This document shows, in pieces, positions 35,386 through 45,572 of a DNA stretch of 64,000 bases; positions within the stretch are counted from its first letter, which is position 1, and each line of letters begins with the position of its first letter. The position numbers were made by a program, and so were the translations under genes. Under the pieces are notes generated by a model that had not been told where the DNA came from, did no database searches, and saw only the letters and a list, made by a program, of their open reading frames with translations. The stretch is from JAEUTH01 sp044230205 (lineage in GTDB: Bacteria; Bacteroidota; Bacteroidia; AKYH767-A; OLB10), in contig JBGARN010000001.1 of assembly GCA_044230205.1 (NCBI GenBank), forward strand, positions 62,001-126,000, given 5' to 3'.

Positions 35386-35444
35386 AATGCTTTATAGCAT
35401 CTGGTGTAAAAGCCAATCTGACGAACCATTCACTGTATTGATAT

Positions 35445-36728
35445 TTATTGTCCTTCTGCAATTATGTTGATTGCAGTAACTAACTTATCAAGTTCCGGTA
35501 ACCTTGTGTATACGTTCGGTGTAATTCGAACACCGTTCAGATATTCCCATGCAATAGGGGAGGTGTGAATTTTGTAATCATTAAAAAGCTTTGCCTCAAG
35601 CTGGCCTGCTGTTAAGCCTTTAACTTCAACATGGGCTAATGCACATGAAAAGTCATTGCTTAAGCTGGTGTTGAGCTTAACTCCAGGAGTGTTTTTCACT
35701 TTCATGCACCAATAGTTTTTAAGATATCGGAGTCGTGCTTCTTTTCGTTGCGTCCCAATCATTTCATGAAAATCAATAGCACTGTTAATGGCTTGTTCAG
35801 TCGCAAAATTCCTTGTTCCCAATACCTCAAACTTTCTAATATCTTCACAATCAGGTTTGTCGTTAGGAAACAACGGCCACAGGCTCTTAATCTTATCTTT
35901 TTTAACATACATAAAACCATTGCCAAACGGGGCTCCTAACCATTTGTGTAAACTGGTTCCGGCATAGTCACAATTCAGGTCACTTAACTTAAAATCAAAA
36001 TGAGCAAAAGAATGCGCGGCATCTAAAATCACCTCAATATTTTGTTCGTGAGCTTTAGCAATTATTTTTTTTGCAGGTAAAATTTGCCCGCACCAGTTGA
36101 TAATATGTGTGAGATGGAGCACCTTTGTTTTAGAGGTAAATGCGTTTACATATTGGCTAACCAGGCTCTCCTCATCTTCAGAAGGCAATTGAAGATCTAT
36201 CCAAACTAATTTAATTCCATCCCTTTTTTCACGCTGCTTCCAGGCCTGTATCATATTAGGATAATCCATTTTGGTAAGCACTACCTCATCTCCGGGTTTT
36301 AAATTCAAACCAAAAACAACAGTACCTAAAGCTTCAGTGGTATTACGGTTTATGGCTAATTCTTCTTTATCGCATCCGGCCATAGCTGCAAGCCTTTGAC
36401 GCAAGGGTTCACGGCCCTTGTCTATAATACGCCACATATAATATGAGGGGCCGAGGTTGCTTTGTTCATATAATTTTTCAAAAGCTTCCTGAACCGGTTT
36501 GGCCTGTGGCGAAACTCCACCATTATTCAGGTTTATAATGCCACGGTCAACTGTATAAGCTTGAGCGATACTTTCCCAAAAATCTTCGTCAGTTGCAAGT
36601 TGACCTGGTGTAAAATTCATAGTTCGCTCAAATTGCTTTTTCAAATCGGACGCTGATGCGTTTGGCAAAAAAGCCATAAATAATGCGGTTTTTGAAGTGT
36701 TACTTATGAAGTTTCTTCGTGTAAGCAT
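35445..36728 (-). CDS. Exported aminotransferase class V-fold PLP enzyme (isopenicillin N epimerase-like)
   Basis: 427 residues. The N-terminus, MLTRRNFISNTSKTALFMAFLPNASASD, contains a twin-arginine-like RRNFI motif and a short hydrophobic stretch, so it may be exported folded with its cofactor. The aminotransferase V fold is recognised by NNGGVSPQAKPV, EVILDAAHSF and the PLP lysine in SLHKWLGAPFGNG. Related enzymes include isopenicillin N epimerase and cysteine desulfurase-like proteins; the substrate cannot be told. It converges on the deiminase gene and lies divergent to the second giant gene, across a 302-base intergenic region. Confidence 0.85.
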   Translation of the reverse strand: MLTRRNFISNTSKTALFMAFLPNASASDLKKQFERTMNFTPGQLATDEDFWESIAQAYTVDRGIINLNNGGVSPQAKPVQEAFEKLYEQSNLGPSYYMWRIIDKGREPLRQRLAAMAGCDKEELAINRNTTEALGTVVFGLNLKPGDEVVLTKMDYPNMIQAWKQREKRDGIKLVWIDLQLPSEDEESLVSQYVNAFTSKTKVLHLTHIINWCGQILPAKKIIAKAHEQNIEVILDAAHSFAHFDFKLSDLNCDYAGTSLHKWLGAPFGNGFMYVKKDKIKSLWPLFPNDKPDCEDIRKFEVLGTRNFATEQAINSAIDFHEMIGTQRKEARLRYLKNYWCMKVKNTPGVKLNTSLSNDFSCALAHVEVKGLTAGQLEAKLFNDYKIHTSPIAWEYLNGVRITPNVYTRLPELDKLVTAINIIAEGQ

Positions 36729-36985
36729 GTGTTGAGTATTTAAACCATTTAATTGATTGTTTTGTTAAACAAATCTAATTTATTAATAGTAACTCTGTAT
36801 CATTAAAAGAAAGCTTAAATAAGGTAAATTTTGAAAAGCATAATTAATATTATTCTTAATTAAACCATTCAATCTTTGTAAGGTCATAGTAGGTTTACCT
36901 GCAAAGCAATAAATTATACAGCAGCAAATGCATATTATGAAAATGTAAAAAACGATACTGCAGATACATTATTTGTTAAAAATTA

Positions 36986-36993
36986 TACATTTG
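36986..36993 (+). promoter_or_regulatory. Possible -7 promoter element (TACATTTG) for the second giant gene
   Basis: It matches TAnnTTTG and lies 38 bp before ATG 37031. No good -33 TTTG with the usual spacing is visible, so this is tentative. The rest of the intergenic region 36729-37030 is AT-rich and shows nothing else I can support. Confidence 0.35.
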
Positions 36994-37030
36994 AAGGTTC
37001 TTACAACTATCAATTAGAATTATCACAAAC

Positions 37031-40000
37031 ATGAAAAACATTTTTACTAAACTGGCTTTAGTACTATTGATAATTATACAAAGCCAAACATTACATGCCT
37101 CTCACCTGATGGGAGGTAACCTGGGCTATACCTATATTGGACTGCAACCCAATGGAAGTTACCGGTATACTGTTAAGTTAGAACTGTATCGTTTTTGTGG
37201 TACGGCTACACCAAGTCCGTCTCCATTACCAGCCAATATGAAACTTGGTGTGTATAATGAAGATCCTGCCAATCCAAATGCTGATAAAGTGTTGCAATTA
37301 TCCACAACAGCACCGCTTATTTCGCAGCAGTTTATTGACCCTCCCAATGCAAATGACACTTGTACATTTACACCTAATGCTTGTGTTGAACAAGGTATTT
37401 ATGAAATAACAATTGACCTGCCTGCATCTCCCAATGGATATCATTTACTTATGGACCGCTGCTGCCGTAACGGTAATATTCAAAATGTTTTCGATCCGAG
37501 TAATGAAGGCGAGGCATGGTATGCGTTTATTCCTCCAACTTCAGTAATTAATAATTCACCCACTTTTGCAGTACCCCCTGTTCCCTTTATTTGTGCGGCA
37601 GATACTGTAAGTATTCTTAATTCTGCTTTTGATGCTGATGGCGACCTGTTGGTTTATCACTTCATAACACCATTAGCTGGAATTTCTGATGGAACAAACT
37701 CAAATCCTAATTTCCCTGCCACTTATACCTGGCCTATTCCTCAGATTACTTATGCGGCAGGCTATAGCTTTGCGCAACCTTTCGGACCGGGTGGCTATGC
37801 AGATATTGATACCTTAACAGGGTTAACAACTTATCTTGCACCCAACCAGGGATATTATGTTGTAGCGGTTGAAATCAGAGAATACAGAAACGGTTTTTTA
37901 GTTGGAATTTCAAGATTGGATTTTCAGCTGATACTTATCACATGTCCTATAAATCCTGCGCCAATACCAGCAGCAGGTGGTTCAACGACATTAAGTGTTC
38001 AGGAGGGTCAGACCTTGTGCTTTAACATTACCTACAACGATCCCAATGGCGACAGCCTTACAACAACCCATACAGGAACTATTTTCGGTCCGCCAACAAA
38101 TCCTGCTGCAACGCTTAGTGATGTTACCGGAGACAGTACTGTTACAACACAGTTTTGCTGGACTACTTCATGTTCGCAAGGCCAGTCGATTCCTTATCAA
38201 TTTACGATTTCCTGTTCAGATAATGGTTGTCCTGCAAAAACTATTAATCAGGTTTACACGATTTTTGTTATACCATTTAATGGAGTTAATAGTATTCAGG
38301 GCCCCGATACCTTATGTTCAAATGGGTTAACAGGACTGGTGTTTACTGCAGCAGGAACAGTAGGGTCAACCTATAATTGGACAGTTAATAACGGAACACA
38401 GGTTTCAGGAGGAAACACCGGAACCATAACTGTTAATTTTAACCCTACCGGCCCATGGTCTGTTTCGGTTACAGAAGTAAATGCAATCGGATGTGCCGGC
38501 AATACTGTAACTAAAAACATTTTCGTTAAACAGCAGCCAACTGTAAATGCCGGAATCGATCATACGTTTTGTTCCGGTGGTTCAGCACAGCTGGGCACAA
38601 CAACCACCGCTGGTTATCTTTATAGTTGGGCTCCAGCCACTGGCTTAAGTAGCAGTTCGATATCCAACCCAACGGTTACTTTAACTAATGGAGGTTCAAC
38701 ACCAATTACAAATACCTACATCCTTACCACAGATTTAAACGGCTGTACAAATAAAGATACGGTAGCTATTACAGTAAATCCGACACCATTGTCTAATGCT
38801 GGTAATAATCAGTTTTTATGCTCAGGCAGTTCTACAACAATTGGTACAATCTCTACCTCGGGCTATACATATTCATGGTCGCCTTCATCAGGACTTAGCA
38901 GTTCAACAGTTTCTAATCCAACTGTAACATGGATAACTTCTGGTGGACAACCCGATACGCTGAATTACACAGTTACTACAACGAATAGTTATCTATGTAC
39001 ATCTACTGACAATGTTCAGATTATTGTAAATGTGCTTCCAACAGTTACAGCAACCTCAAGTCCGGTTTCAATCTGTCCCGGAGCAAGTGCTACGTTAACT
39101 GCTACAGGTGCCAATCTTTATTCATGGGCTTTATTAACTAATCCCGGAACTCCAATTGGCACATCAAATCCATTTGTAGTGAATCCTACTGTTACAACAA
39201 GCTATATTGTAACAGGAACCAATTCGCTTAATTGCGTAAATAAGGATACGATAACTGTTACGGTTCTTGCGGCACCGGCAATTACTGCAACTCAGAATAC
39301 GGACAGTATTTGTCCTTTGGATTCTGTTGTTTTATCAGCTTCTGGTGGTTTGTCTTATACCTGGACAACCCAGGCTTCACCTACTACCATTATCAGTTCG
39401 AATTCAAGTTTAACGGTTACTCCCAGTACAACAACCAATTATATAGTAACAGGTACAGGGGCCAATGGTTGTACCAATAAAGATACAATTACGGTGAATG
39501 TTAATCCTGCTCCAATTTCTAATGCAGGAAATAATCAGTCTTTATGTTCAACATCATCAATTACATTAGGAACATTGTCAACGAGTGGGTATACTTATTC
39601 CTGGTCGCCTGCAACAGGGCTGAGCAGCACAACAATATCCAACCCAACTTTGACTTTAAGCAACGGGACAAGTACTCCTGATACATCAGTTTACACTGTT
39701 ATCACTACCAATCAATTTGGCTGTACATCATCTGATGATGTAACAATAATCACCAATCCTGTTCCTAATGCTGTTGCAGGACCTGATGTTACTTATTGTT
39801 CAGGACAAACAGTGCAACTTGGCGGACCTTCAGTGCCGGGATACTCTTATCTGTGGAATCCTTCTGCGGGTTTGTTAGGCCCAACTACAAGTAACCCAAT
39901 AGCAACGCTAACTAATACCGGAACAGCTAATGATACTGTTCAATTTGTTGTTACTACAACATGGTTTGGTTGCATTGACAGAGATACAGTTGTAGTAATT

Positions 40001-42706
40001 ATTAAACCTTTACCTCTTTCAAATGCCGGAACTGATCAGACAATTTGTTCAGGTGATACAGTTCAATTAGGTACTGCTTCTACAGCAGGTTATACTTATT
40101 CGTGGACTCCCGGTTCAGGCTTAAGCAATACGTCAATTTCCGATCCAACTGCAATCTTGAATGCATCAACCACAACTACTGTAACCTATTATGTTTCAAC
40201 AACGCTAAATGGTTGTACTACACAGGACAGCGTTGCTATTACAATAAATCCTTTACCGGCTGTAAGTGCAGTTGCTAACCCTGCTTCGGTTTGTTTAGGT
40301 TCATCCGCTACATTAACTGCCTCTGGTGCTTCAAGCTACACCTGGGCATTACTTTCTAACCCGGGATCTGTTATTAGCACTTCTAATCCTTTCACGGTAA
40401 ATCCCTCAGTAACAACTTCATTTATTGTAACAGGAACAAGCACGGCTTTATGTGTGAATTACGATACTATAACTATTAATGTTAATCCACTGCCGAATGT
40501 AACAGCATCTGCACCAAACGATAGCATTTGTTTTGGTGACAGCATTCTATTAAGCAGCAACGGTGCTTCAACCTACTCATGGCAAATATTAGGCGGAAGT
40601 GTAATAGGTTCAGGTAATTCAATTACTGTTAATCCAACAGTAACCACTAGTTATGTGGTTACCGGAACCGATGTAAATGGTTGTGAAAACAAGGATACAC
40701 TAACTATAACTGTAAACCCGGCTCCTACTTTAAATGGCGCAACCGGAACTTTATCTGTATGTCCGGGGGTTACGGGAGTTCCTTATTGGGTGAATAACCC
40801 TGATCCGAATTCTACTTATTCATGGACAGTAACTGGCGGAACCATCGCATCTGGACAAGGACAGGACACCGTTTATATTGATTGGGGAGTGCAGGGAACG
40901 GGCACAGTTACTGTAACAGAAGCAACAGAATTTGGCTGTATATCACCTCCTGTTACCATTACAGTTAGTATCAATGTGATCCTTACACCACAGGCCCCAA
41001 CAGGCACACCGGTTATCTGTGCTAATGACGCCCAAGGTTTGACGTATACCGTAATTAATACCCCTGGTTCAGTTTATACCTGGCATATATTAGGCGGAAC
41101 TATTGTAAGTGGTAATTCAACCAGTTCAGTTGTTGTTGACTGGACACAAACTGGCCCTGCTACCGGATACTTGTGGTATGATGAACAAAGTACAACAGTG
41201 GATACAGTTTGCTTTGGGGTATCGGATACCTTCCAGGTAACAATTAATCCTGCACCGCTAACCTCTGCTGTACAAGGTCCTCCTCAGCTGTGCGTTTCTG
41301 ATAGCACCAATCTTAGTGTAACATCCACAACAGGGTCAACTTATCAATGGTACGCTACTGGTGGAAGTATCAATAGCGGACAGGGTAGCAATCAGATAGG
41401 AATTAACTGGGCTACTGCCGGTAACTATACCGTATCGGTGGTTGAGACCAATACCTATGGATGTGTAGGCGATTCGGTGTTCTTCAATATTGTTATTAAT
41501 CCGTTGCCTGTGGCTAATGCGGGATCCAATGTTGCAATTTGTACCGGGCAAAGCACCAACTTATTGGCTACCGGTGGTACTATTTACAGTTGGAGTCCGT
41601 CTACCGGATTATCAGACACTTCTATTCCTAATCCAATTGCAAACCCGACTTCAACAACCACCTATGTGGTAACAGTTACTGATGCCAACGGATGTTCCAA
41701 TACTGATGATGTAATTGTAACTGTCAATTCATTGCCTGTTGTGGTAACTTCTGCCAATCCTGCTGCAATATGTATTGGTCAAAACACACAGCTCCAGGCT
41801 TCGGGCGGATCGGTTTATGCATGGATACCAGCAACAGATCTGAATGATCCGGCAATTGCAACTCCTACAGCTACACCTTCATCTACAACCACCTATACGG
41901 TAACAGTTACAGATAATAATCTTTGCAGCAGTACAGCAAGCATTACAGTTACTGTTAATCCATTACCGGTAGTAACGGTTAGCAATGACACACTTATTTG
42001 TGACGGTTCATCAGTTACATTGCAGGCTGGTGGCGCATCAACATATTTATGGACACCTTCAACAGGATTGAACAGTTCTTCAGTTGATGCACCTGTTGCA
42101 AGCCCTAACAGCACAACAGTTTATACTGTTACCGGAACTGATGGCAATGGTTGCACCAATACCGGAGTGGTAACGGTAAACGTTAATGAGCAACCGGTAG
42201 CTGCATTTACGGATACTGCATTGGCTTCCTGCCAGGGTATTAATGTACAGTTTACTGATGCCAGTATTGATGCCGATAGTTATTTCTGGAACTTTGGCGG
42301 AGGTGCTACTTCAACAGATCAAAATCCTGTTCATTTCTACAATTTTGGTGCAGATGCTACCGTAACATTAATAGTCGGTAATGGCGGAATTTGTTATGAT
42401 ACATTAACTGTACCACTTGACTTGCTTGATTTAAGTGACTATCTGAAAAATACACCAAACGTATTTACACCTAACAATGATGGTAAAAACGATTGCTTTA
42501 GCTTAAATGGTTTGGGTGATTTTAAAGATTGTACCACCATTAAGATTTTTGACCGTTGGGGAAAAGAGGTATTCAGCAGCAGCAATTCAGAAAGTTGCTG
42601 GGATGGCAAGAACAAAAATGGGGATGAAGTATCTAATGGAACATTCTTCTATATAATTGATATAAGCGGCAAGCAATTAAACGGAACCGTATTATTAATA
42701 CGATAG
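37031..42706 (+). CDS. Giant Ig-like repeat surface protein with T9SS type B tail
   Basis: 1891 residues. A signal peptide covers residues 1-24 (MKNIFTKLALVLLIIIQSQTLHAS). The following ~300-residue N-terminal region (SHLMGGNLGYTYIGL, LMDRCCRNGNI) is conserved in Bacteroidota giant surface proteins and has several cysteines. Residues ~480-1720 are repeated Ig/PKD-type domains of ~75-90 residues (SNAGNNQSLCS..S..LGT, YSWSP..GLSS..ISNPT, NGCTNKDTITVTVNP). A PKD-like domain (~1740-1800, SYFWNFGGGATS) precedes the gliding-motility-associated type B sorting domain (NVFTPNNDGKNDCF ... IFDRWGKEVF ... CWDGKNKNGD). It is exported by T9SS and presumably adhesive. An intrinsic terminator follows the stop. 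Confidence 0.9.
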   Translation: MKNIFTKLALVLLIIIQSQTLHASHLMGGNLGYTYIGLQPNGSYRYTVKLELYRFCGTATPSPSPLPANMKLGVYNEDPANPNADKVLQLSTTAPLISQQFIDPPNANDTCTFTPNACVEQGIYEITIDLPASPNGYHLLMDRCCRNGNIQNVFDPSNEGEAWYAFIPPTSVINNSPTFAVPPVPFICAADTVSILNSAFDADGDLLVYHFITPLAGISDGTNSNPNFPATYTWPIPQITYAAGYSFAQPFGPGGYADIDTLTGLTTYLAPNQGYYVVAVEIREYRNGFLVGISRLDFQLILITCPINPAPIPAAGGSTTLSVQEGQTLCFNITYNDPNGDSLTTTHTGTIFGPPTNPAATLSDVTGDSTVTTQFCWTTSCSQGQSIPYQFTISCSDNGCPAKTINQVYTIFVIPFNGVNSIQGPDTLCSNGLTGLVFTAAGTVGSTYNWTVNNGTQVSGGNTGTITVNFNPTGPWSVSVTEVNAIGCAGNTVTKNIFVKQQPTVNAGIDHTFCSGGSAQLGTTTTAGYLYSWAPATGLSSSSISNPTVTLTNGGSTPITNTYILTTDLNGCTNKDTVAITVNPTPLSNAGNNQFLCSGSSTTIGTISTSGYTYSWSPSSGLSSSTVSNPTVTWITSGGQPDTLNYTVTTTNSYLCTSTDNVQIIVNVLPTVTATSSPVSICPGASATLTATGANLYSWALLTNPGTPIGTSNPFVVNPTVTTSYIVTGTNSLNCVNKDTITVTVLAAPAITATQNTDSICPLDSVVLSASGGLSYTWTTQASPTTIISSNSSLTVTPSTTTNYIVTGTGANGCTNKDTITVNVNPAPISNAGNNQSLCSTSSITLGTLSTSGYTYSWSPATGLSSTTISNPTLTLSNGTSTPDTSVYTVITTNQFGCTSSDDVTIITNPVPNAVAGPDVTYCSGQTVQLGGPSVPGYSYLWNPSAGLLGPTTSNPIATLTNTGTANDTVQFVVTTTWFGCIDRDTVVVIIKPLPLSNAGTDQTICSGDTVQLGTASTAGYTYSWTPGSGLSNTSISDPTAILNASTTTTVTYYVSTTLNGCTTQDSVAITINPLPAVSAVANPASVCLGSSATLTASGASSYTWALLSNPGSVISTSNPFTVNPSVTTSFIVTGTSTALCVNYDTITINVNPLPNVTASAPNDSICFGDSILLSSNGASTYSWQILGGSVIGSGNSITVNPTVTTSYVVTGTDVNGCENKDTLTITVNPAPTLNGATGTLSVCPGVTGVPYWVNNPDPNSTYSWTVTGGTIASGQGQDTVYIDWGVQGTGTVTVTEATEFGCISPPVTITVSINVILTPQAPTGTPVICANDAQGLTYTVINTPGSVYTWHILGGTIVSGNSTSSVVVDWTQTGPATGYLWYDEQSTTVDTVCFGVSDTFQVTINPAPLTSAVQGPPQLCVSDSTNLSVTSTTGSTYQWYATGGSINSGQGSNQIGINWATAGNYTVSVVETNTYGCVGDSVFFNIVINPLPVANAGSNVAICTGQSTNLLATGGTIYSWSPSTGLSDTSIPNPIANPTSTTTYVVTVTDANGCSNTDDVIVTVNSLPVVVTSANPAAICIGQNTQLQASGGSVYAWIPATDLNDPAIATPTATPSSTTTYTVTVTDNNLCSSTASITVTVNPLPVVTVSNDTLICDGSSVTLQAGGASTYLWTPSTGLNSSSVDAPVASPNSTTVYTVTGTDGNGCTNTGVVTVNVNEQPVAAFTDTALASCQGINVQFTDASIDADSYFWNFGGGATSTDQNPVHFYNFGADATVTLIVGNGGICYDTLTVPLDLLDLSDYLKNTPNVFTPNNDGKNDCFSLNGLGDFKDCTTIKIFDRWGKEVFSSSNSESCWDGKNKNGDEVSNGTFFYIIDISGKQLNGTVLLIR
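38530..42190 (+). repeat. Tandem Ig-like repeats (~240-270 bp) inside the second giant gene
   Basis: Recurrent protein signatures SNAGNNQ.LC..S, YSWSP.TGLSSTTISNPT and TVNPLPTV repeat every ~75-90 residues, with two or three unit types mixed. DNA identity between units is modest, so they are old. Confidence 0.8.
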
Positions 42707-42729
42707 TGATTTCAAAAAATAAAATCATA

Positions 42730-42759
42730 AAAGCCTCCTAATTCAGGAGGCTTTTTTTT
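42730..42759 (+). terminator. Intrinsic terminator after the second giant gene
   Basis: AAAGCCTCCT (42730-42739) pairs perfectly with AGGAGGCTTT (42745-42754) around a 5-base loop, and the T-run reaches 42759. It lies 24 bp after the stop at 42706. Confidence 0.9.
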
Positions 42760-42790
42760 ACATTCAACTTTTCGAATTATAAAGCAATTA

Positions 42791-42798
42791 TACCTTTG
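42791..42798 (+). promoter_or_regulatory. -7 promoter element (TACCTTTG) of the sugar-nucleotide cluster
   Basis: It fully matches TAnnTTTG and sits 35 bp before the GTG start at 42833; a TTTT stretch about 18 bases upstream may be a weak -33 box. It follows a terminator, so a new transcription unit begins here. Confidence 0.55.
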
Positions 42799-42832
42799 CG
42801 CAACTTTTTAAATAACGACTAACTTTTATTCT

Positions 42833-43810
42833 GTGGCATCAGCAAAAAAAGTACTTATTACCGGTGCTGCCGGTTTTCTCGGTTCCCATTTATGCGACCG
42901 TTTTTATAATGAAGGATTTATGGTAATAGGCATGGACAATCTTGTTACCGGTGATATGCGCAATATTGAGCATTTGCTTAATCGCGAAAGATTTGAGTTT
43001 ATCAATCATGATGTAACCAAATTTGTGGATATAAATGGCGATATTGATTACATACTTCATTTCGCCTCTCCAGCAAGTCCGATTGACTATTTGAAAATAC
43101 CAATACAAACTTTAAAGGTTGGTTCGTTAGGAACACACAATTTGTTAGGTCTTGCCGTTAAAAAGAATGCACGAATACTTGTAGCCTCAACATCTGAAAT
43201 TTATGGCGATCCACTTGAGCACCCACAAAATGAAGACTATTGGGGTAATGTTAATCCCATTGGTCCAAGAGGGGTTTATGACGAAGCCAAAAGGTTCCAG
43301 GAAGCATTAACCATGGCTTACCATAATAAGCATGGCCTGGAAACGCGTATTGTAAGAATCTTTAATACCTATGGACCCCGCATGCGTTTAAATGACGGAA
43401 GGGCATTGCCTGCATTTTTTGGTCAGGCACTTCGGGGAGAAGATATAACTGTTTTTGGTGATGGCAGTCAGACACGGTCATTCTGTTATGTAGACGATTT
43501 GGTAGATGGTATTTTCAGGTTGCTGATGAGTAATTATGCTTATCCGGTAAATATCGGCAACCCTGATGAAATTTCGATTCGTGATTTTGCTGAAGAAATT
43601 ATAAAGCTTACCGGAACAAAGCAAAAAGTTATTTATAAGGACCTGCCTGTTGATGATCCTAAACAAAGACAACCTGATATTACCAGGGCTCGCGAAATAT
43701 TAGGCTGGCAGCCCAAAGTATCACGGCAGGATGGATTGAAAATAACCTATGAGTATTTTAAGAAATTACCCAGGGATGAATGGTTTAAGCCGGTTCATAG
43801 TTTCAGTTAA
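42833..43810 (+). CDS. UDP-glucuronate decarboxylase-type SDR (UXS family)
   Basis: 325 residues from GTG 42833. It converts UDP-glucuronate to UDP-xylose in family members. The extended SDR has the GAAGFLGSH nucleotide motif (11-19), STSEIYGDPLEHPQ, and the catalytic YxxxK in GPRGVYDEAKR. STSEIYGDP and GPRGVYDEAKR are typical of UXS, not of GalE. The first Met alternative would remove the Rossmann motif, so GTG is the start. It is the first gene of the cluster to 51075, but the UDP-glucose dehydrogenase that would feed it is not in the window. Confidence 0.88.
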   Translation: MASAKKVLITGAAGFLGSHLCDRFYNEGFMVIGMDNLVTGDMRNIEHLLNRERFEFINHDVTKFVDINGDIDYILHFASPASPIDYLKIPIQTLKVGSLGTHNLLGLAVKKNARILVASTSEIYGDPLEHPQNEDYWGNVNPIGPRGVYDEAKRFQEALTMAYHNKHGLETRIVRIFNTYGPRMRLNDGRALPAFFGQALRGEDITVFGDGSQTRSFCYVDDLVDGIFRLLMSNYAYPVNIGNPDEISIRDFAEEIIKLTGTKQKVIYKDLPVDDPKQRQPDITRAREILGWQPKVSRQDGLKITYEYFKKLPRDEWFKPVHSFS

Positions 43811-43885
43811 GCAGTAAAATAGATTATACTAAGCACTAGCCGTCCAACAGATAACCGGTGTGCTTCCATCTTTAAAGGTAAATTT

Positions 43886-43893
43886 TACTTTTG
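43886..43893 (+). promoter_or_regulatory. -7 promoter element (TACTTTTG) before the acetyltransferase gene
   Basis: It matches TAnnTTTG exactly, 22 bp before ATG 43916. This suggests that the WbpD/B/A-like genes have their own promoter, separate from UXS. No clear -33 box. Confidence 0.45.
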
Positions 43894-43915
43894 CACCTCT
43901 TTTAGAATTTTTCAG

Positions 43916-44488
43916 ATGGCATACACATTTCACCCAAGTGCAATTATTGATCAGGGATGCAAAATTGGAGACGGAACCAAAATCTGGCATTTTAGCCATA
44001 TAATGCCCAATTGCACTATTGGAAACAATTGTAACATTGGACAAAACGTGGTGGTAAGCCCTGACGTAGTGCTGGGAAATAATGTTAAGGTACAGAATAA
44101 TGTTTCCATTTATACCGGGGTTATTTGTGAAGATGATGTATTTCTTGGTCCATCCATGGTATTTACAAATGTTATAAACCCACGAAGCGCAATAGCCCGC
44201 AAGAATGAATATAAAACCACACTTGTTAAGCAAGGAGCTTCAATTGGAGCTAATGCAACAATTGTTTGCGGTAATACTATAGGCAGGTATTCATTTATTG
44301 GAGCCGGAGCAGTTGTAACTAAAAATGTTCCTGATTATGCTTTGGTTACCGGTAACCCGGCACGGCAAACAGGATGGATGAGTGAATATGGTCATAAGCT
44401 AAAATTTGATGAGGACGGAATTGCAGTTTGTCCTGAATCAAAAGAGAAATACAAACTTGAAAACAATTCAGTAACCAAAATATCCTGA
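43916..44488 (+). CDS. Hexapeptide N-acetyltransferase, WbpD-like
   Basis: 190 residues. Left-handed beta-helix hexapeptide repeats run from ~8 to 150 (CKIGDGTKIWHFSHIMPNCT, IGQNVVVSP), ending with YALVTGNPARQTGW. Its closest family is the 3-N-acetyltransferase of UDP-2-acetamido-3-amino-2,3-dideoxyglucuronate (WbpD/WlbB), which uses acetyl-CoA. The next gene is a WbpB-like dehydrogenase and the one after a WbpA/O-like dehydrogenase, in keeping with that pathway. The aminotransferase WbpE that would make its substrate is not in the window. A shadow frame (43829-44233) on the other strand is not a gene. Confidence 0.85.
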   Translation: MAYTFHPSAIIDQGCKIGDGTKIWHFSHIMPNCTIGNNCNIGQNVVVSPDVVLGNNVKVQNNVSIYTGVICEDDVFLGPSMVFTNVINPRSAIARKNEYKTTLVKQGASIGANATIVCGNTIGRYSFIGAGAVVTKNVPDYALVTGNPARQTGWMSEYGHKLKFDEDGIAVCPESKEKYKLENNSVTKIS

Positions 44489-44513
44489 CAGGACACTGCG
44501 GGTAAGCCATAAA

Positions 44514-45563
44514 ATGATTAAAAACAACAAACTAAAATTTGCCGTTATTGGTTGTGGCCACATTGGTAAACGCCATATGGAAATGGTTACGCGCAATGAT
44601 GAGTGCGAATTGGTTGCTACGTGTGATACACAGCCTAAAGAACTGCTGAAACTGGAAAGTTATCCCGGTACATTTTATAACGATGCCAGACAGATGCTGG
44701 AAGCACATAATGATGTTGATGTAGTTTGCATATGTACTCCAAATGGTCTTCATGCCTCCAATGCTTTGCTGGCACTTGATTTTAAAAAACACGTGGTGCT
44801 TGAAAAACCTATGGCACTTACCAAGGCAGATTGTGAGAAAATAATTTTTAAATCATTACAGGTTTCGCGGCAGGTATTTTGTGTGATGCAAAACCGTTAT
44901 TCACCGCCAAGTGTATGGTTAAAAGAAGTGGTGGAAAAAAAGATTATTGGTGATTTGTTTATGATGCAGTTGATTTGTTACTGGAATCGTGATGAGCGCT
45001 ACTATAAAAAAGGTAACTGGAAAGGAACCACTGATCTTGATGGAGGAACATTGTTTACGCAGTTCAGCCATTGGATAGATTTAATGTACTGGTTGTTTGG
45101 TGATATAAAAGATGTTAAAGCATTATTTGCTGATTTCAATCACAGCCAAACTACTGCTTTTGAAGATTCAGGTATTGTGCAATTCAACTTTATAAACGGA
45201 GGCATGGGAAGTATTAATTACTCAACTGCTGTTTGGGATAAAAACCTAGAAAGCAGTATGACTATAATAGGCAGCAAAGGCAGCATTAAAGTAGGCGGGC
45301 AATATATGAATGAAGTGGATTACTGCCATATTAAGGATTATACTATGCCAAAGTTAGCTGAAACAAATCCCGCAAACGATTATGGCGATTATAAAGGCAG
45401 TGCAAATAATCACGGTTTTATTTTTCAAAATGTAGTGGATACGTTAAAAGGACGTACCCATGCCACCACTAATGCATTGGAAGGATTAAAAGTGGTTGAT
45501 ATTATAGAACGTATCTACCAGCTTAACACGATAAAGAAAGAACCATTGCTGGCAGGCTCATAA
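44514..45563 (+). CDS. Gfo/Idh/MocA-family oxidoreductase, WbpB-like
   Basis: 349 residues. The N-terminal Rossmann fold (IGCGHIGKRHM at ~12-22) is followed by the family's catalytic Lys motif (VVLEKPMAL). The C-terminal alpha/beta domain has the aromatic-rich sheet (LICYWNRDERYY). WbpB oxidises the 3-hydroxyl of UDP-N-acetylglucosaminuronate before amination. Its position between WbpD-like and WbpA/O-like genes, 25 bp after the former, supports that role; exact substrate is inferred. Confidence 0.83.
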   Translation: MIKNNKLKFAVIGCGHIGKRHMEMVTRNDECELVATCDTQPKELLKLESYPGTFYNDARQMLEAHNDVDVVCICTPNGLHASNALLALDFKKHVVLEKPMALTKADCEKIIFKSLQVSRQVFCVMQNRYSPPSVWLKEVVEKKIIGDLFMMQLICYWNRDERYYKKGNWKGTTDLDGGTLFTQFSHWIDLMYWLFGDIKDVKALFADFNHSQTTAFEDSGIVQFNFINGGMGSINYSTAVWDKNLESSMTIIGSKGSIKVGGQYMNEVDYCHIKDYTMPKLAETNPANDYGDYKGSANNHGFIFQNVVDTLKGRTHATTNALEGLKVVDIIERIYQLNTIKKEPLLAGS

Positions 45564-45572
45564 ATAGAAAAT

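Noticed and set aside
43829..44233. 134-residue open frame on the minus strand
   Set aside because: It lies opposite the clear hexapeptide acetyltransferase gene and has no family features.
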